From an uncultured Arenicella sp. (GTDB taxonomy: Bacteria > Pseudomonadota > Gammaproteobacteria > Arenicellales > Arenicellaceae): 64,000 nucleotides of DNA. The notes beneath the pieces are model-generated. The model was not told the origin of the DNA and searched no databases. It worked only from the letters and a program-made list of their open reading frames with translations. The position numbers and the translations under genes are program-made. Location: the NCBI GenBank assembly GCA_937974565.1, contig CALJWL010000018.1, positions 1 through 64,000 of the forward strand, in the 5' to 3' direction. This document shows positions 19,079 to 28,011 of the stretch, piece by piece (the first letter of the stretch is position 1; every line of letters begins with the position of its first letter).

Positions 19079-20101
19079 TTACCAATTCAAAATGACTTTA
19101 CCCGACTGCCCAGACGCCATAACCTGAAAACCCGTTTCGAAATCACCGATATCAAACTGATGCGTTAGCATCGGGGTTAAATCCAAGCCTGATTGAATCA
19201 AGCTGGCCATTTTGTACCACGTTTCAAACATCTCACGGCCGTAGATCCCCTTTAACTCTAAACCTTTAAAGATCACTTGATTCCAATCAATCGCCATCTC
19301 TTTAGAGGGAATACCCAACATGGCAATTTTGCCACCGTGATTCATGTTTTCTAACATGCTGGTAAAAGCACTGGGTACACCGGACATTTCCATGCCAACG
19401 TCAAAACCTTCAGTCATGCCTAACTCAGACATCACCTCTTTGATACTTTCTTTCGCCACATTGACAACACGAGTGGCGTTCATTTTTGTCGCCAATTCAA
19501 GTCGATAATCGTTTACATCCGTCACGACCACATGGCGGGCACCAACGTGTTTGGCTACGGCAGCGGCCATAATACCAATCGGCCCTGCCCCAGTGATCAA
19601 CACGTCCTCACCGGTCAAGTTAAATGATAAGGCTGTGTGTACAGCATTGCCAAAAGGGTCAAAGATGGCCGCAAGATCATCACTGATATTATCTGGAATT
19701 TTGAATGCATTGTAGGCTGGTATCACCAAGTATTCGGCAAAGGCACCTTGTCGATTTACACCCACACCAATGGTATTACGGCAAAGGTGTACTCGGCCTG
19801 CACGACAATTGCGACAATGGCCGCAGGTGATATGACCTTCGCCAGACACTCGATCGCCTTTACTGAAACCTCGAACCTCTTGGCCAATATCGACCACCTC
19901 ACCAACGTATTCATGACCTACAATCATAGGCACCGCAATGGTGTTTTGTGACCATTCATCCCAATGATAGATATGCATATCCGTACCGCATATCGCTGTT
20001 TTCCGGATTTTTATCAACAAGTCATTATGCCCAAACACTGGCTCCGGTGCATCAATCATCCAGATCCCCGGTTCAGCGTGTAATTTTGAGAGAGCTTTCA
20101 T
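19079..20101 (-). CDS. tdh: L-threonine 3-dehydrogenase
   Basis: Oxidises threonine to 2-amino-3-ketobutyrate with NAD. 340 residues from the ATG at 20101 ([15 protein letters not shown] is the normal Tdh start). The medium-chain zinc dehydrogenase motifs are present: catalytic zinc ligand in [28 protein letters not shown], four structural-zinc cysteines in [15 protein letters not shown], and the NAD fold [19 protein letters not shown] near residue 165. It forms a pathway pair with kbl 55 bases upstream: threonine to glycine plus acetyl-CoA. Confidence 0.98.
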   Translation of the reverse strand: MKALSKLHAEPGIWMIDAPEPVFGHNDLLIKIRKTAICGTDMHIYHWDEWSQNTIAVPMIVGHEYVGEVVDIGQEVRGFSKGDRVSGEGHITCGHCRNCRAGRVHLCRNTIGVGVNRQGAFAEYLVIPAYNAFKIPDNISDDLAAIFDPFGNAVHTALSFNLTGEDVLITGAGPIGIMAAAVAKHVGARHVVVTDVNDYRLELATKMNATRVVNVAKESIKEVMSELGMTEGFDVGMEMSGVPSAFTSMLENMNHGGKIAMLGIPSKEMAIDWNQVIFKGLELKGIYGREMFETWYKMASLIQSGLDLTPMLTHQFDIGDFETGFQVMASGQSGKVILNW

Positions 20102-20156
20102 ATATTTAACGGTCATTAATGTTAGGCGCGTGAATACACATTTGAAAACAAGCCAA

Positions 20157-21347
20157 TTAACTCACAAGATTGAGCTCACGCCCAACGTCCACAAAGGCCA
20201 TTACGGCTTGGTCAATTTGCTCGAGCGTGTGTGCCGCCGACATTTGGGTTCGGATACGCGCCGCCCCTTTGGGCACCACCGGGAATGAGAAACCAACCAC
20301 GTAAATTCCTTTTTCCAATAATCTGGCAGCCATCTCACCGGCCACTTTCGCATCGCCCAACATTACTGGAATAATGGCATGATCAGCTCCAGCAAGTGTG
20401 AAGCCGGCGTTATTCATCTGTTGACGAAAGTGATCACTGTTGCGCTCTAAACGTTTTCGCAAGTCTGCACCTTCAGCTAACATATCAATCACGCGTATCG
20501 ATGCCGACACAATCGCTGGCGCCAATGAATTAGAAAACAAGTAAGGCCGCGAACGTTGCCTTAACCAATCAACCACCTCTCTTTTAGCCGCTGTAAAACC
20601 GCCTGAAGCACCACCCATGGCCTTGCCCAAAGTGCCCGTAATAATGTCCACCCGGCCCATAACATTGCAATACTCATGTGTGCCGCGCCCATTCGCCCCA
20701 ATAAAGCCAACCGCATGAGAATCATCAACCATCACCATCGCGCTGTATTTATCTGCCAAATCGCAAATCGCAGGAAGGTTAGCAATGACTCCGTCCATGG
20801 AAAACACGCCGTCGGTGGCAATCAAAATAAAACGCGCGCCTTCTTCCTTTGCTGCGTTAAGCTGCGCTTCTAACTCAATCATGTCGTTATTTGCGTAGCG
20901 ATAACGTTTGGCCTTGCATAGGCGCACACCGTCGATAATACTGGCGTGATTTAAGGCATCAGAAATAACCGCATCTTCTGGACCTAGAATGGTTTCAAAC
21001 AGGCCTGCGTTAGCGTCAAAACACGATGAATACAATATTGTGTCTTCCATGCCCAAAAAGTCGCTTAATTTGTTCTCAAGCTCTTTATGAATATCTTGTG
21101 TGCCACAAATAAAGCGCACCGAAGCCATACCAAAACCGTGTGTATCTAGCCCTGCCTTCGCTGCACTGATTAAATCCGGGTGATTTGCCAAACCCAAATA
21201 GTTATTGGCACAGAAATTAAGCACAAGCCCTCCTTCGACAAGCACATTAGCCTGTTGTGATGAGCTAATAACACGCTCGGCCTTATAAAGGCCTGCATCA
21301 GTTACATCAGCTAACTGAGCCTGTAGGTGGGAAATAAAATCACTCAT
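20157..21347 (-). CDS. kbl: 2-amino-3-ketobutyrate CoA ligase (glycine C-acetyltransferase)
   Basis: Cleaves 2-amino-3-ketobutyrate with CoA to glycine and acetyl-CoA, completing threonine breakdown after Tdh. 396 residues from the ATG at 21347. PLP-enzyme motifs: [53 protein letters not shown], and the PLP lysine in [18 protein letters not shown] near residue 243. First gene of the kbl-tdh operon. Confidence 0.98.
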   Translation of the reverse strand: MSDFISHLQAQLADVTDAGLYKAERVISSSQQANVLVEGGLVLNFCANNYLGLANHPDLISAAKAGLDTHGFGMASVRFICGTQDIHKELENKLSDFLGMEDTILYSSCFDANAGLFETILGPEDAVISDALNHASIIDGVRLCKAKRYRYANNDMIELEAQLNAAKEEGARFILIATDGVFSMDGVIANLPAICDLADKYSAMVMVDDSHAVGFIGANGRGTHEYCNVMGRVDIITGTLGKAMGGASGGFTAAKREVVDWLRQRSRPYLFSNSLAPAIVSASIRVIDMLAEGADLRKRLERNSDHFRQQMNNAGFTLAGADHAIIPVMLGDAKVAGEMAARLLEKGIYVVGFSFPVVPKGAARIRTQMSAAHTLEQIDQAVMAFVDVGRELNLVS

Positions 21348-21377
21348 TGTAAAAACACTGGGTAAGATAAAAAGCAA

Positions 21378-21654
21378 GATTCACAGTTTACCGTGAAAGT
21401 GATCACGAATTAGACAATTGCGCAAATTCGGTATTTTGTTGTTATTTCAACGAAATATTAGTCAAGCCTGTGGTCGGCAATCAAAACTGGCGTAGATTAT
21501 TCTCGTAACGCCGCTTAAGCGACACTGATGCATGCCTATCGGCGATAAAACGAAGGCTTGCCTGCTCTAAATTTTTCATCCTCGAGCGCACATTTTTAAC
21601 ATCGATAAACGCTTTATGTTGAGGCTGTTTTTTTGAGCTATTTACAGCAACATA
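21378..21654. other. Gap upstream of kbl, no gene seen
   Basis: 277 bases between kbl and ggt. It should contain the kbl promoter; I see no clear ORF or terminator, only short T-rich runs. Confidence 0.4.
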
Positions 21655-23409
21655 TTATTCAAAATTGACACGCTCTGCGGTCCCCTCACGTCTTGGATCT
21701 ACCCCAGCGGATAAATGACCGTCTTTATTACGGTAAACCACGCTCAGTCCCGAATTTTCTCCAGCGCTTTCGTGTACATTAAAGCCGTATTGCTTTAATC
21801 CGTCGATTAATTTTCGACTGGCACGATCTTTCTCAATTCGCACTTTAGCGCCACGTGCAACCATATTAGGCAACTCAACCGCTTGCTGTGGACTGAGCCC
21901 CCAATCAAACACGCCAACAAGTGTTTTAGCCGTATAAGCAATAATTGAGTTGCCACCCGGTGAACCAGTGGCCATCAAAAAATCATTGTTTTCATCCAAG
22001 ACAATGGTTGGTGACATAGAGGAGCGTGGTCGCTTATTAGCCTCGATTCGGTTTGCAGTGAGTTGGCCTGTTTTATCTTTTTGGCGAAAGGAAAAGTCAG
22101 TGAGTTGATTATTTAAAAACATGCCACCCGCCATTCGAGTAGAACCAAAGATACTCTCTACCGAAGCGGTTAATGAAACCACATCACCTTGACCATCAAC
22201 AACAACGAAGTGCGTGGTGCCTGCCACATCATCCGTGCCATCAACACCGTATGCAACTTGTTTTTTAGATTCGTAAGCCCAAGGGTTACCTGCACTCAGT
22301 GCTTCACTTGCCAAATTAGCCCCCGCTTGGGTAACGCGGTGCTTCCAATAGGCTGGTGACAACATACCCGCGACAGGCACTTCAACAAAATCACCATCAC
22401 CCACTAATTGATCGCGGTCGGCGTAAGCCAAACGTTGCGCTTCAGCAAACGTAACCCAGTTGGCCGCCGATTCTGCGCCGTCGACATCAAAGCCTATGCC
22501 TGACTCAATCAAACCCATAATTTCGCCCACCGCTAACCATGAGGACGGCGGTGGCGGGCCACACAGCTTTCGCCCCTTATACGGCGAGCAAACCGCCACT
22601 CTTTTTTGAGGTTGATACGTGGCAATGTCAGCTACCGTTAAGGACCCAGCACGCGGCTGTTTGGATGTTTGTGCGACAATCTGTTCGGCTATCACACCGT
22701 GATAAAAAGACGCCGGGTCTTCAGCCAATAAACTTAATGTTTTGGCGTAATCTGGGTTATCACGCATAGCGCCAATGGCTAAGGGCTCACCATCTTCATC
22801 AAAGAAATAGTGATACGCATCGGTCGGGCCTTTTTGTTCTGTATCAGGAATGTATTTTCCAAATCGCTTGATCATGCCATGCAACCTAGGTGATACGGGA
22901 AAGCCCTTTTCTGCTAACTGTTTTGCCGCATCAAAATGCGGACCCCATGGCAGTAAACCGTGATCATCGTGGGCTAACTTCAGCATGGCCACCATGCCCG
23001 GCACCCCTGTTGATAAGCCACTGTTCTTGGCGTTCAAATACCCAATGGATTGACCGTCGTCATTTAAAAACTGAGTCGGGTTAATGTTGTCTGGCGCAGT
23101 CTCACGACCATCGTAAACCGACACATCTTTCGTCTGGCTGTCGTAATGCACCATAAAACCGCCACCCCCTAAACCTGAACTCTGCGGTTCAACAAGGCTC
23201 AATACCGCTTCTATAGCAATCGCCGCATCGACCGCGGAACCTCCCGCTCTTAGCACGTCGGCACCGGCTTTGCTGGCCAACGGGTTAGCGGTCACTACGA
23301 TACCTTCAGTTACTGGCACACTTGGGGTAGACAGAACCGTAGGTTTGGTGGCACTGGCGCACGCCGTAAGCAACAATCCCAAGAAAATTATCAAAAGTTT
23401 ATGTTTCAT
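21655..23409 (-). CDS. ggt: Gamma-glutamyltranspeptidase, predicted lipoprotein
   Basis: Hydrolyses or transfers the gamma-glutamyl group of glutathione in the cell envelope. 584 residues from the ATG at 23409; earlier starts to 23493 would hide the signal. The N-terminus MKHKLLIIFLGLLLTACASA has a lipobox (LLTAC), so it is likely anchored as a lipoprotein. The fold-defining motifs are seen: GGSAVDAAIAIEAVLSLVEP, GLGGGGFMVHYD, and the autocleavage site DDVAGTTHFVVVD with the nucleophilic threonine near residue 390, then GSTRMAGGMFLNNQLTDFS and GSPGGNSIIAY. It is a single gene. Confidence 0.95.
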   Translation of the reverse strand: MKHKLLIIFLGLLLTACASATKPTVLSTPSVPVTEGIVVTANPLASKAGADVLRAGGSAVDAAIAIEAVLSLVEPQSSGLGGGGFMVHYDSQTKDVSVYDGRETAPDNINPTQFLNDDGQSIGYLNAKNSGLSTGVPGMVAMLKLAHDDHGLLPWGPHFDAAKQLAEKGFPVSPRLHGMIKRFGKYIPDTEQKGPTDAYHYFFDEDGEPLAIGAMRDNPDYAKTLSLLAEDPASFYHGVIAEQIVAQTSKQPRAGSLTVADIATYQPQKRVAVCSPYKGRKLCGPPPPSSWLAVGEIMGLIESGIGFDVDGAESAANWVTFAEAQRLAYADRDQLVGDGDFVEVPVAGMLSPAYWKHRVTQAGANLASEALSAGNPWAYESKKQVAYGVDGTDDVAGTTHFVVVDGQGDVVSLTASVESIFGSTRMAGGMFLNNQLTDFSFRQKDKTGQLTANRIEANKRPRSSMSPTIVLDENNDFLMATGSPGGNSIIAYTAKTLVGVFDWGLSPQQAVELPNMVARGAKVRIEKDRASRKLIDGLKQYGFNVHESAGENSGLSVVYRNKDGHLSAGVDPRREGTAERVNFE

Positions 23410-23708
23410 TGTTTTAGGTGCGTTTATTAATTGCGTGAAAAATTTGGCTATGCCCATTGTAGACCTAAGCTCGTGATGATGGCTAGCCATCACAACATCA
23501 TCGGCCTACGTTAGCGGTATTATTCTACTCTTGCTTTGCACACTAATGATGAATAACTCACAATCAAGCGCTACACTTAAGCAACCCTTAATTGATTTTT
23601 AATGCCTTCAGATTTTGATTAAGTAATGCAATAAACCCAACCATTGTTTTGGCCAATCGCTTCAGGCCTACAGATGACTTTTCAAAACTAATCAAAGCGC
23701 CGTAGCCC

Positions 23709-25040
23709 ATGAGTAAAGATAGAGAAAAAGCCATACCCAGAACCCGACTCGGGCGTTTTGGTAGAGTCGCCAGAATGGCTGGTGGCGTAGCCGCAGGCAT
23801 GTTGAGTGAGGGGGCAAAACAGCTGGCAAAAGGCAACCGCCCCAAAGTTTCCGACATGATATTAACGCCTGGCAATGCCAAACGAGTTGCCAAGCAATTA
23901 TCAGCCATGCGCGGCGCGGCCATGAAGGTCGGTCAATTACTTTCTATGGAAAGTGCTGACTTTTTACCACCCGAATTGGCCGATATATTGTCTCAATTGC
24001 GCGATCGTGCGTTTATCATGCCACGTCAACAATTAGTGCAGTCTTTAGAAGAAGCGTATGGTGAGGGCTGGGAACAACGTTTTACCAACTTTGACTACAC
24101 CCCTTTAGCCGCAGCGTCTATTGGCCAGGTACACCGAGCAACCACCTTAGAAGGCGACGAAGTTGTTTTGAAAATACAATACCCAGGGGTTGCGCAAAGC
24201 ATTGACAGCGATGTGGATAATATCGCCAGTTTACTGCGCGTTTCTCGCCTACTGCCAAAACACGTTGACATCTCTGAACTGCTTAGCGACGCAAAAAAAC
24301 AATTGCATGAGGAAGCCGACTATCTTCAAGAAAGTAAATACCTGCAAAAATTTAGTGACGTATTTGTCGAAGATAGTCGATTTATCGTGCCTAATTTTTA
24401 CCCCAATCTAAGCACAAAAACCATTCTTGTCATGCAATTTATCGAAGGCACTCCCATTGATGGCATTGATAAGCTAGTAAACATAGCTCCGTCATCCATC
24501 GACCGATTGATGGGTGATTTATTCTCACTGATGCTGACGGAGTTATTTGAACTGCAACTTATGCAAACCGACCCCAACTTTGCTAACTATTTGTATCAAG
24601 AAAGCACCGGAAAAATTGCACTGCTCGACTTTGGTGCCACGCGCAAGTTTACCAAAAAGTTCTCCATCGACTACAAACGCCTCATTCGCGGCGTAATAGC
24701 ACAAGCTCCCGATCAAACACTTGATGCCGCTGAGCGACTGGGCTATTTATTAAATCAATCAAGCGATGAATACCAAGACTTTTTAGTACAGATATTCAAC
24801 GTAGCTCTCGAATCATTTCAAGAACAAGGTGTATACGATTTCGAAAATGCACGCCTATCGGAAAGACTCTCTCAACTTTCCGAACAAGCTTACGACTTTA
24901 AAGAATTCTGGCAAACGCCCCCCACCGACATCCTCTATCTGCACCGAAAACTGGGCGGCATGCTTATGTTAGCCACAAGACTTGGGGCTCAAGTAGACGT
25001 TAACTCAATGGTGCAACCGTATATTGCAACACTCAAATAA
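23709..25040 (+). CDS. ABC1/ADCK (UbiB-related) atypical kinase family protein
   Basis: 443 residues of the ABC1/ADCK/UbiB atypical kinase family, which supports ubiquinone or lipid metabolism through a weak ATPase activity. Hallmarks: the KxGQ motif in AAMKVGQLLSMES, the Ala-rich loop in LAAASIGQVHRA, EEADYLQE, the QTDPNFANYLY catalytic-loop variant, and LLDFGATRKF as the DFG-like metal site. The QTDPN form and overall reading resemble ADCK3/Coq8 more than E. coli UbiB, and no ubi genes are nearby. It has no C-terminal membrane segments. Confidence 0.9.
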   Translation: MSKDREKAIPRTRLGRFGRVARMAGGVAAGMLSEGAKQLAKGNRPKVSDMILTPGNAKRVAKQLSAMRGAAMKVGQLLSMESADFLPPELADILSQLRDRAFIMPRQQLVQSLEEAYGEGWEQRFTNFDYTPLAAASIGQVHRATTLEGDEVVLKIQYPGVAQSIDSDVDNIASLLRVSRLLPKHVDISELLSDAKKQLHEEADYLQESKYLQKFSDVFVEDSRFIVPNFYPNLSTKTILVMQFIEGTPIDGIDKLVNIAPSSIDRLMGDLFSLMLTELFELQLMQTDPNFANYLYQESTGKIALLDFGATRKFTKKFSIDYKRLIRGVIAQAPDQTLDAAERLGYLLNQSSDEYQDFLVQIFNVALESFQEQGVYDFENARLSERLSQLSEQAYDFKEFWQTPPTDILYLHRKLGGMLMLATRLGAQVDVNSMVQPYIATLK

Positions 25041-25180
25041 GCAACTTACAAACCCATGACTTCCTATCGTGCCATTTGTAATACTAATACTGGCGCTATT
25101 ATCTGATTGACTATGCAAGGTGCTGTTTTATAAACGCTGCCAGCTTAAAAAGGCGTAGCAGCAATGCACACCTTCTGCAT

Positions 25181-25221
25181 AAAAAAAAGCCTGTCGGGAG
25201 GGGTTGGATTCCCGACAGGCT
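25181..25221 (-). terminator. Strong minus-strand terminator hairpin
   Basis: Perfect 12-bp stem (25188-25199 with 25210-25221), 10-base loop GGGGTTGGAT on the plus strand, and eight T residues after it on the minus strand. No minus-strand gene lies upstream, so it may end a small RNA. Confidence 0.7.
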
Positions 25222-25252
25222 CTCAAATGAAGGGCTTCTGCCCCCCCAATAG

Positions 25253-25289
25253 ACTCGTTCAGGTACGGGTTGGAATTACCCGAACGAGT
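25253..25289. other. Second hairpin with the same loop motif
   Basis: A 13-bp stem with one mismatch (25253-25265 with 25277-25289) closes the loop CGGGTTGGAAT. The GGGTTGGA core is shared with the loop of the terminator hairpin 44 bases to the left. On the minus strand it precedes the terminator, as expected for two arms of one RNA. Confidence 0.6.
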
Positions 25290-26258
25290 AGAAGAAGGTC
25301 TGTTGGCAACACACAAGTGAACAACAATTGTGGTTTCGGCCAACTTTCAGTATTCGCTGGTACCGTGAAAAATAATGACAGTACAAAACGAGACCCTCTC
25401 ACTGAAATTTTCTAACTAAGACGCCACTCATCGTTTCGGTCACAGAAAGACATTCCAACGGGAAAATGTCTCTAGGTATGAATCCAGTAAAGGAAAGAGA
25501 AGAGAAGATGAAATTTGCGTTCACAATTTCATTCAATATATTACCAACAACCTTGGCGAAATAAATAACCTATGTCAGCAAGTGCGCTTACATACGCGCC
25601 CGACTCCCAGCTCCCCCAGAGCATTTTCCGTTAAATACGGTACAACAGCAATCACTCAGTATTGCCTATTACAACACCGGTATTAACACCAGTGACATTA
25701 ATGAAAAGCTTTATTAACGTTATGCAACGTTGCATACACTACACGGCTGAACAAATAAGGTCAACTATCGAAGCTGAAAAAGATAATCTTTAACTCTATA
25801 AAAGCAGTCTTTTTTCATTTTTATCTGGCTTGATTGCGCAAATCAAGAACCATATCCTCATGGCCGAGGCTAAATAATTTAACGTGATTTACGCGCACGA
25901 TAAAGGCACTAAATTACGGACTGTTGCTGAAAATCAACCGGTTCAGCGCGCTTACTTCTGTGCGATGGTAAAAACTGGCTAGCAAATTTCAAACAAACTC
26001 GACGGCGATATCCACTTCATGTTCACAACACGTTGGCGCCCTTTACAAAGCTAGTTAAGTGCAATAGCAACTTATGTTGTAGATGCTCAAAGCCGAAAAA
26101 GACCACCAAGAAAGGGTTCTCAACTCAGTACTCAATTACACTTTCATCGTTCTCATTAAACAAAGCCTTAAGATAATGCAAAAATACAGTGGCAGTGGCG
26201 ACGGGCCCTGAGCAATTCGGTTTGATAAGCGCATTAACTATCGACGCTACTTAGTCGT

Positions 26259-27410
26259 TCATGAAGAATCACCCAAACGGGTGAATTAAAGTTGGTCTGA
26301 CTGCGCTATTATTGACTCAACAACACAACATCAGGGTGATGCTTTGAACAGGAGATTCGGTATTGTTATGAGAGTCGCCTGTCGGCGACTCTTCTTTTTT
26401 CAGGACAGCTAAGCAAGCACAATAAAACCAAGCCAGCAACTTGGCTAGGTTGTAAGCGGTGGCAACCAAGATCACATTAGCTCGGTTGTCTTCCACGCCT
26501 TTAAGATAACTTCGGCTCAGTCTATGATCTGATTTGAAGTGGCCAATCACGGGCTCAATCGCAGTACGCCGTCTTCACGGCTCGACCGCAAATCTCGTTG
26601 ATCTGCTCTAGCACTCGTTTTGAGCGTATGACCGTCGTCCGGATTCCCTTACAAACTCTCAACCCCCACCACCAATTGCTCTTGGAGATCGTAACGAACG
26701 ATATTTTATTACCAAACTTATGGCGCTTATGCACCTTGCCCTTAGCGATGCACTCTACTTCCGGTGCATGTACGCTGTAGAGCTTGTTCTTGTTGTGGCG
26801 ACCTTGTACCAAAAGCCGATTGGCTTGGGGCAGTAATTCAATTAACTGCACATTTTTCTTCAATGCTTTGCGGTCAATGTCCCGCACCACTCGGCCAAGG
26901 TAGGTTCTGAATTTGCGAGTCTGTTTAGTCGCTCGTTTACCTTGTTTGGTTACAGCGTAACGACTTGCATAATCAGTGCTTTCTTCGCCACCTTGCACCT
27001 TGACATAGCTCTGGCGTAGTTTGATCTTCCTTTCTTTGGCAGTCCGGATTAACGTCTCACGCATGCGGTACAGCAACCGCGCGTCAGTCGGAAACGCGAT
27101 CGCACGCTTTGCACCGTCGCGTCGTATCCACATTCACACGATCAAACTCGCGCAACTCGTGTTGCAAGTACTCATAACCATAAAATATTGCCCGCAGGGA
27201 TTTTCAAGCCATCGTGCGATCACGCTTTCATTGAAGGTGTATTTTAGTAGTGCAAGTCCGCAAAAAGCCGCGTTGGCAGAGGTGGCTAACCCGCACCATC
27301 ACTATAAATTACGTCGATTTGGGATTCCAGTTTTTCCAATTCATCCTCTGTGACATACGCAAGTTTGCCATACGAACAAGGTAAATGCCTGATATGCATT
27401 TTAATGCAAA
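26259..27410 (-). pseudogene. Decayed IS5-family transposase
   Basis: Fragments of one DDE transposase read in order on the minus strand: LKYTFNESVIARWLENP from about 27250; AIAFPTDARLLYRMRETLIR near 27100; YSVHAPEVECIAKGKVHKR near 26770; RRTAIEPVIGHFKSDHR then SRSYLKGVEDNRANVI near 26560-26470. At least three frameshifts or stops break the frame, and an internal deletion joins EICGRAVK directly to RRTAIEPV, removing the segment with one catalytic residue. It is inactive. The left end carries the inverted repeat at 26269-26284. It resembles a second fragment at 31800-32012. Confidence 0.88.
26269..26284. repeat. Interrupted inverted repeat TCACCC-N4-GGGTGA (copy A)
   Basis: Six-base arms with AAAC centre at the left end of the IS5-type remnant; conserved with copy B at 31813-31828 and copy C at 14870-14885. 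Confidence 0.6.
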
Positions 27411-27589
27411 CCCTTATATCGAACTTTACGATATCTCCATAGATTCTCAACCGCACCGAAGCGTATTCAACCTTCGCTCAGGCTCGATTGCTGTTGCGAT
27501 TAAAGGACTTATCCGCGCAATTCAGTTTGCGAACTCGACACTGAGATAATACTAACATCGACAGTAACGCCTTCACTAAAACTAAGTAT

Positions 27590-27900
27590 GAGCAAAGAAA
27601 AAAATGCCAAACCGATTATTTAGAACTCACAACTGGTCTATCGACACGCAAGCCAACGGACTTAGTGCGACACTTGGGTAACAAGGGTGACTGCCTAATT
27701 AATGACAATGCAGTGGAAAACTGCCATCAGGCCGTTTGCGATCGCGCGCAAGAGTCAGCGCGAAGTTTCTACAACCTAGTAGAAATAGCTAAAATGAATG
27801 GAGTGAAACTATACACCTACCTAAAACCCGCATTCACTGAGTTACTGAGGCAAGCAGCTTCGATGACGTTGATCAACTGATGCCATTCTGCAAAAAGATT
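27590..27900 (+). pseudogene. C-terminal remnant of an IS66-type transposase
   Basis: The plus-strand reading has CLINDNAVENCHQAVCDRA near 27690 followed by SFYNLVEIAKMNGVKLYTYL near 27765 and KPAFTEL, which matches the end of IS66 TnpC proteins (the 'iDNN..EraIRp...GRkn' and 'ya.YL..v...l' pattern). The key IDNNA region is altered, the usual IRPFVIGRKNW is corrupted, and no upstream part is intact. Start is approximate. Confidence 0.7.
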
Positions 27901-27946
27901 AAAACGCCACTCGCACCCTCAAGATCATAAAAGTAGGGTTAAACAA

Positions 27947-27995
27947 GTGTTTTAGGTTGCATGGGTATAGTCATATTCCATGCAACCCAAAACAC
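27947..27995 (-). terminator. Terminator of the TonB-dependent receptor gene
   Basis: An 18-bp stem with one mismatch (27947-27964 with 27978-27995), 13-base loop, 17 bases beyond the receptor stop codon. The stem ends in GTGTTTT/AAAACAC, giving T residues on the minus strand. Confidence 0.7.
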
Positions 27996-28011
27996 GGGCT
28001 GTCAAAACCTT

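Larger units (their letters stand above)
25041..26258. other. 1.2-kb gene-poor accessory stretch
   Basis: No convincing protein gene. It contains two strong hairpins at 25188-25289 (listed separately) and a smaller one at 25450-25471 (GACATT arms around a loop carrying CCAACGGG). From about 25560 to 26250 the DNA has frequent stops in all frames and looks like decayed accessory sequence leading into the IS remnant. Confidence 0.5.

Noticed and set aside
23588-23923. 111-codon minus-strand frame overlapping the ABC1/ADCK gene
   Set aside because: Antisense to a clear kinase gene and without family motifs.
25128-25415. Short frames on both strands over the hairpin region
   Set aside because: The stems and loops constrain the sequence, and the translations show no family motif; a structured RNA or terminator explains the region better.
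25478-25565. Small frame MNPVKEREEKMKFAFTIS...
   Set aside because: About 28 codons with a signal-like start but no mature part; it is more likely decayed DNA.
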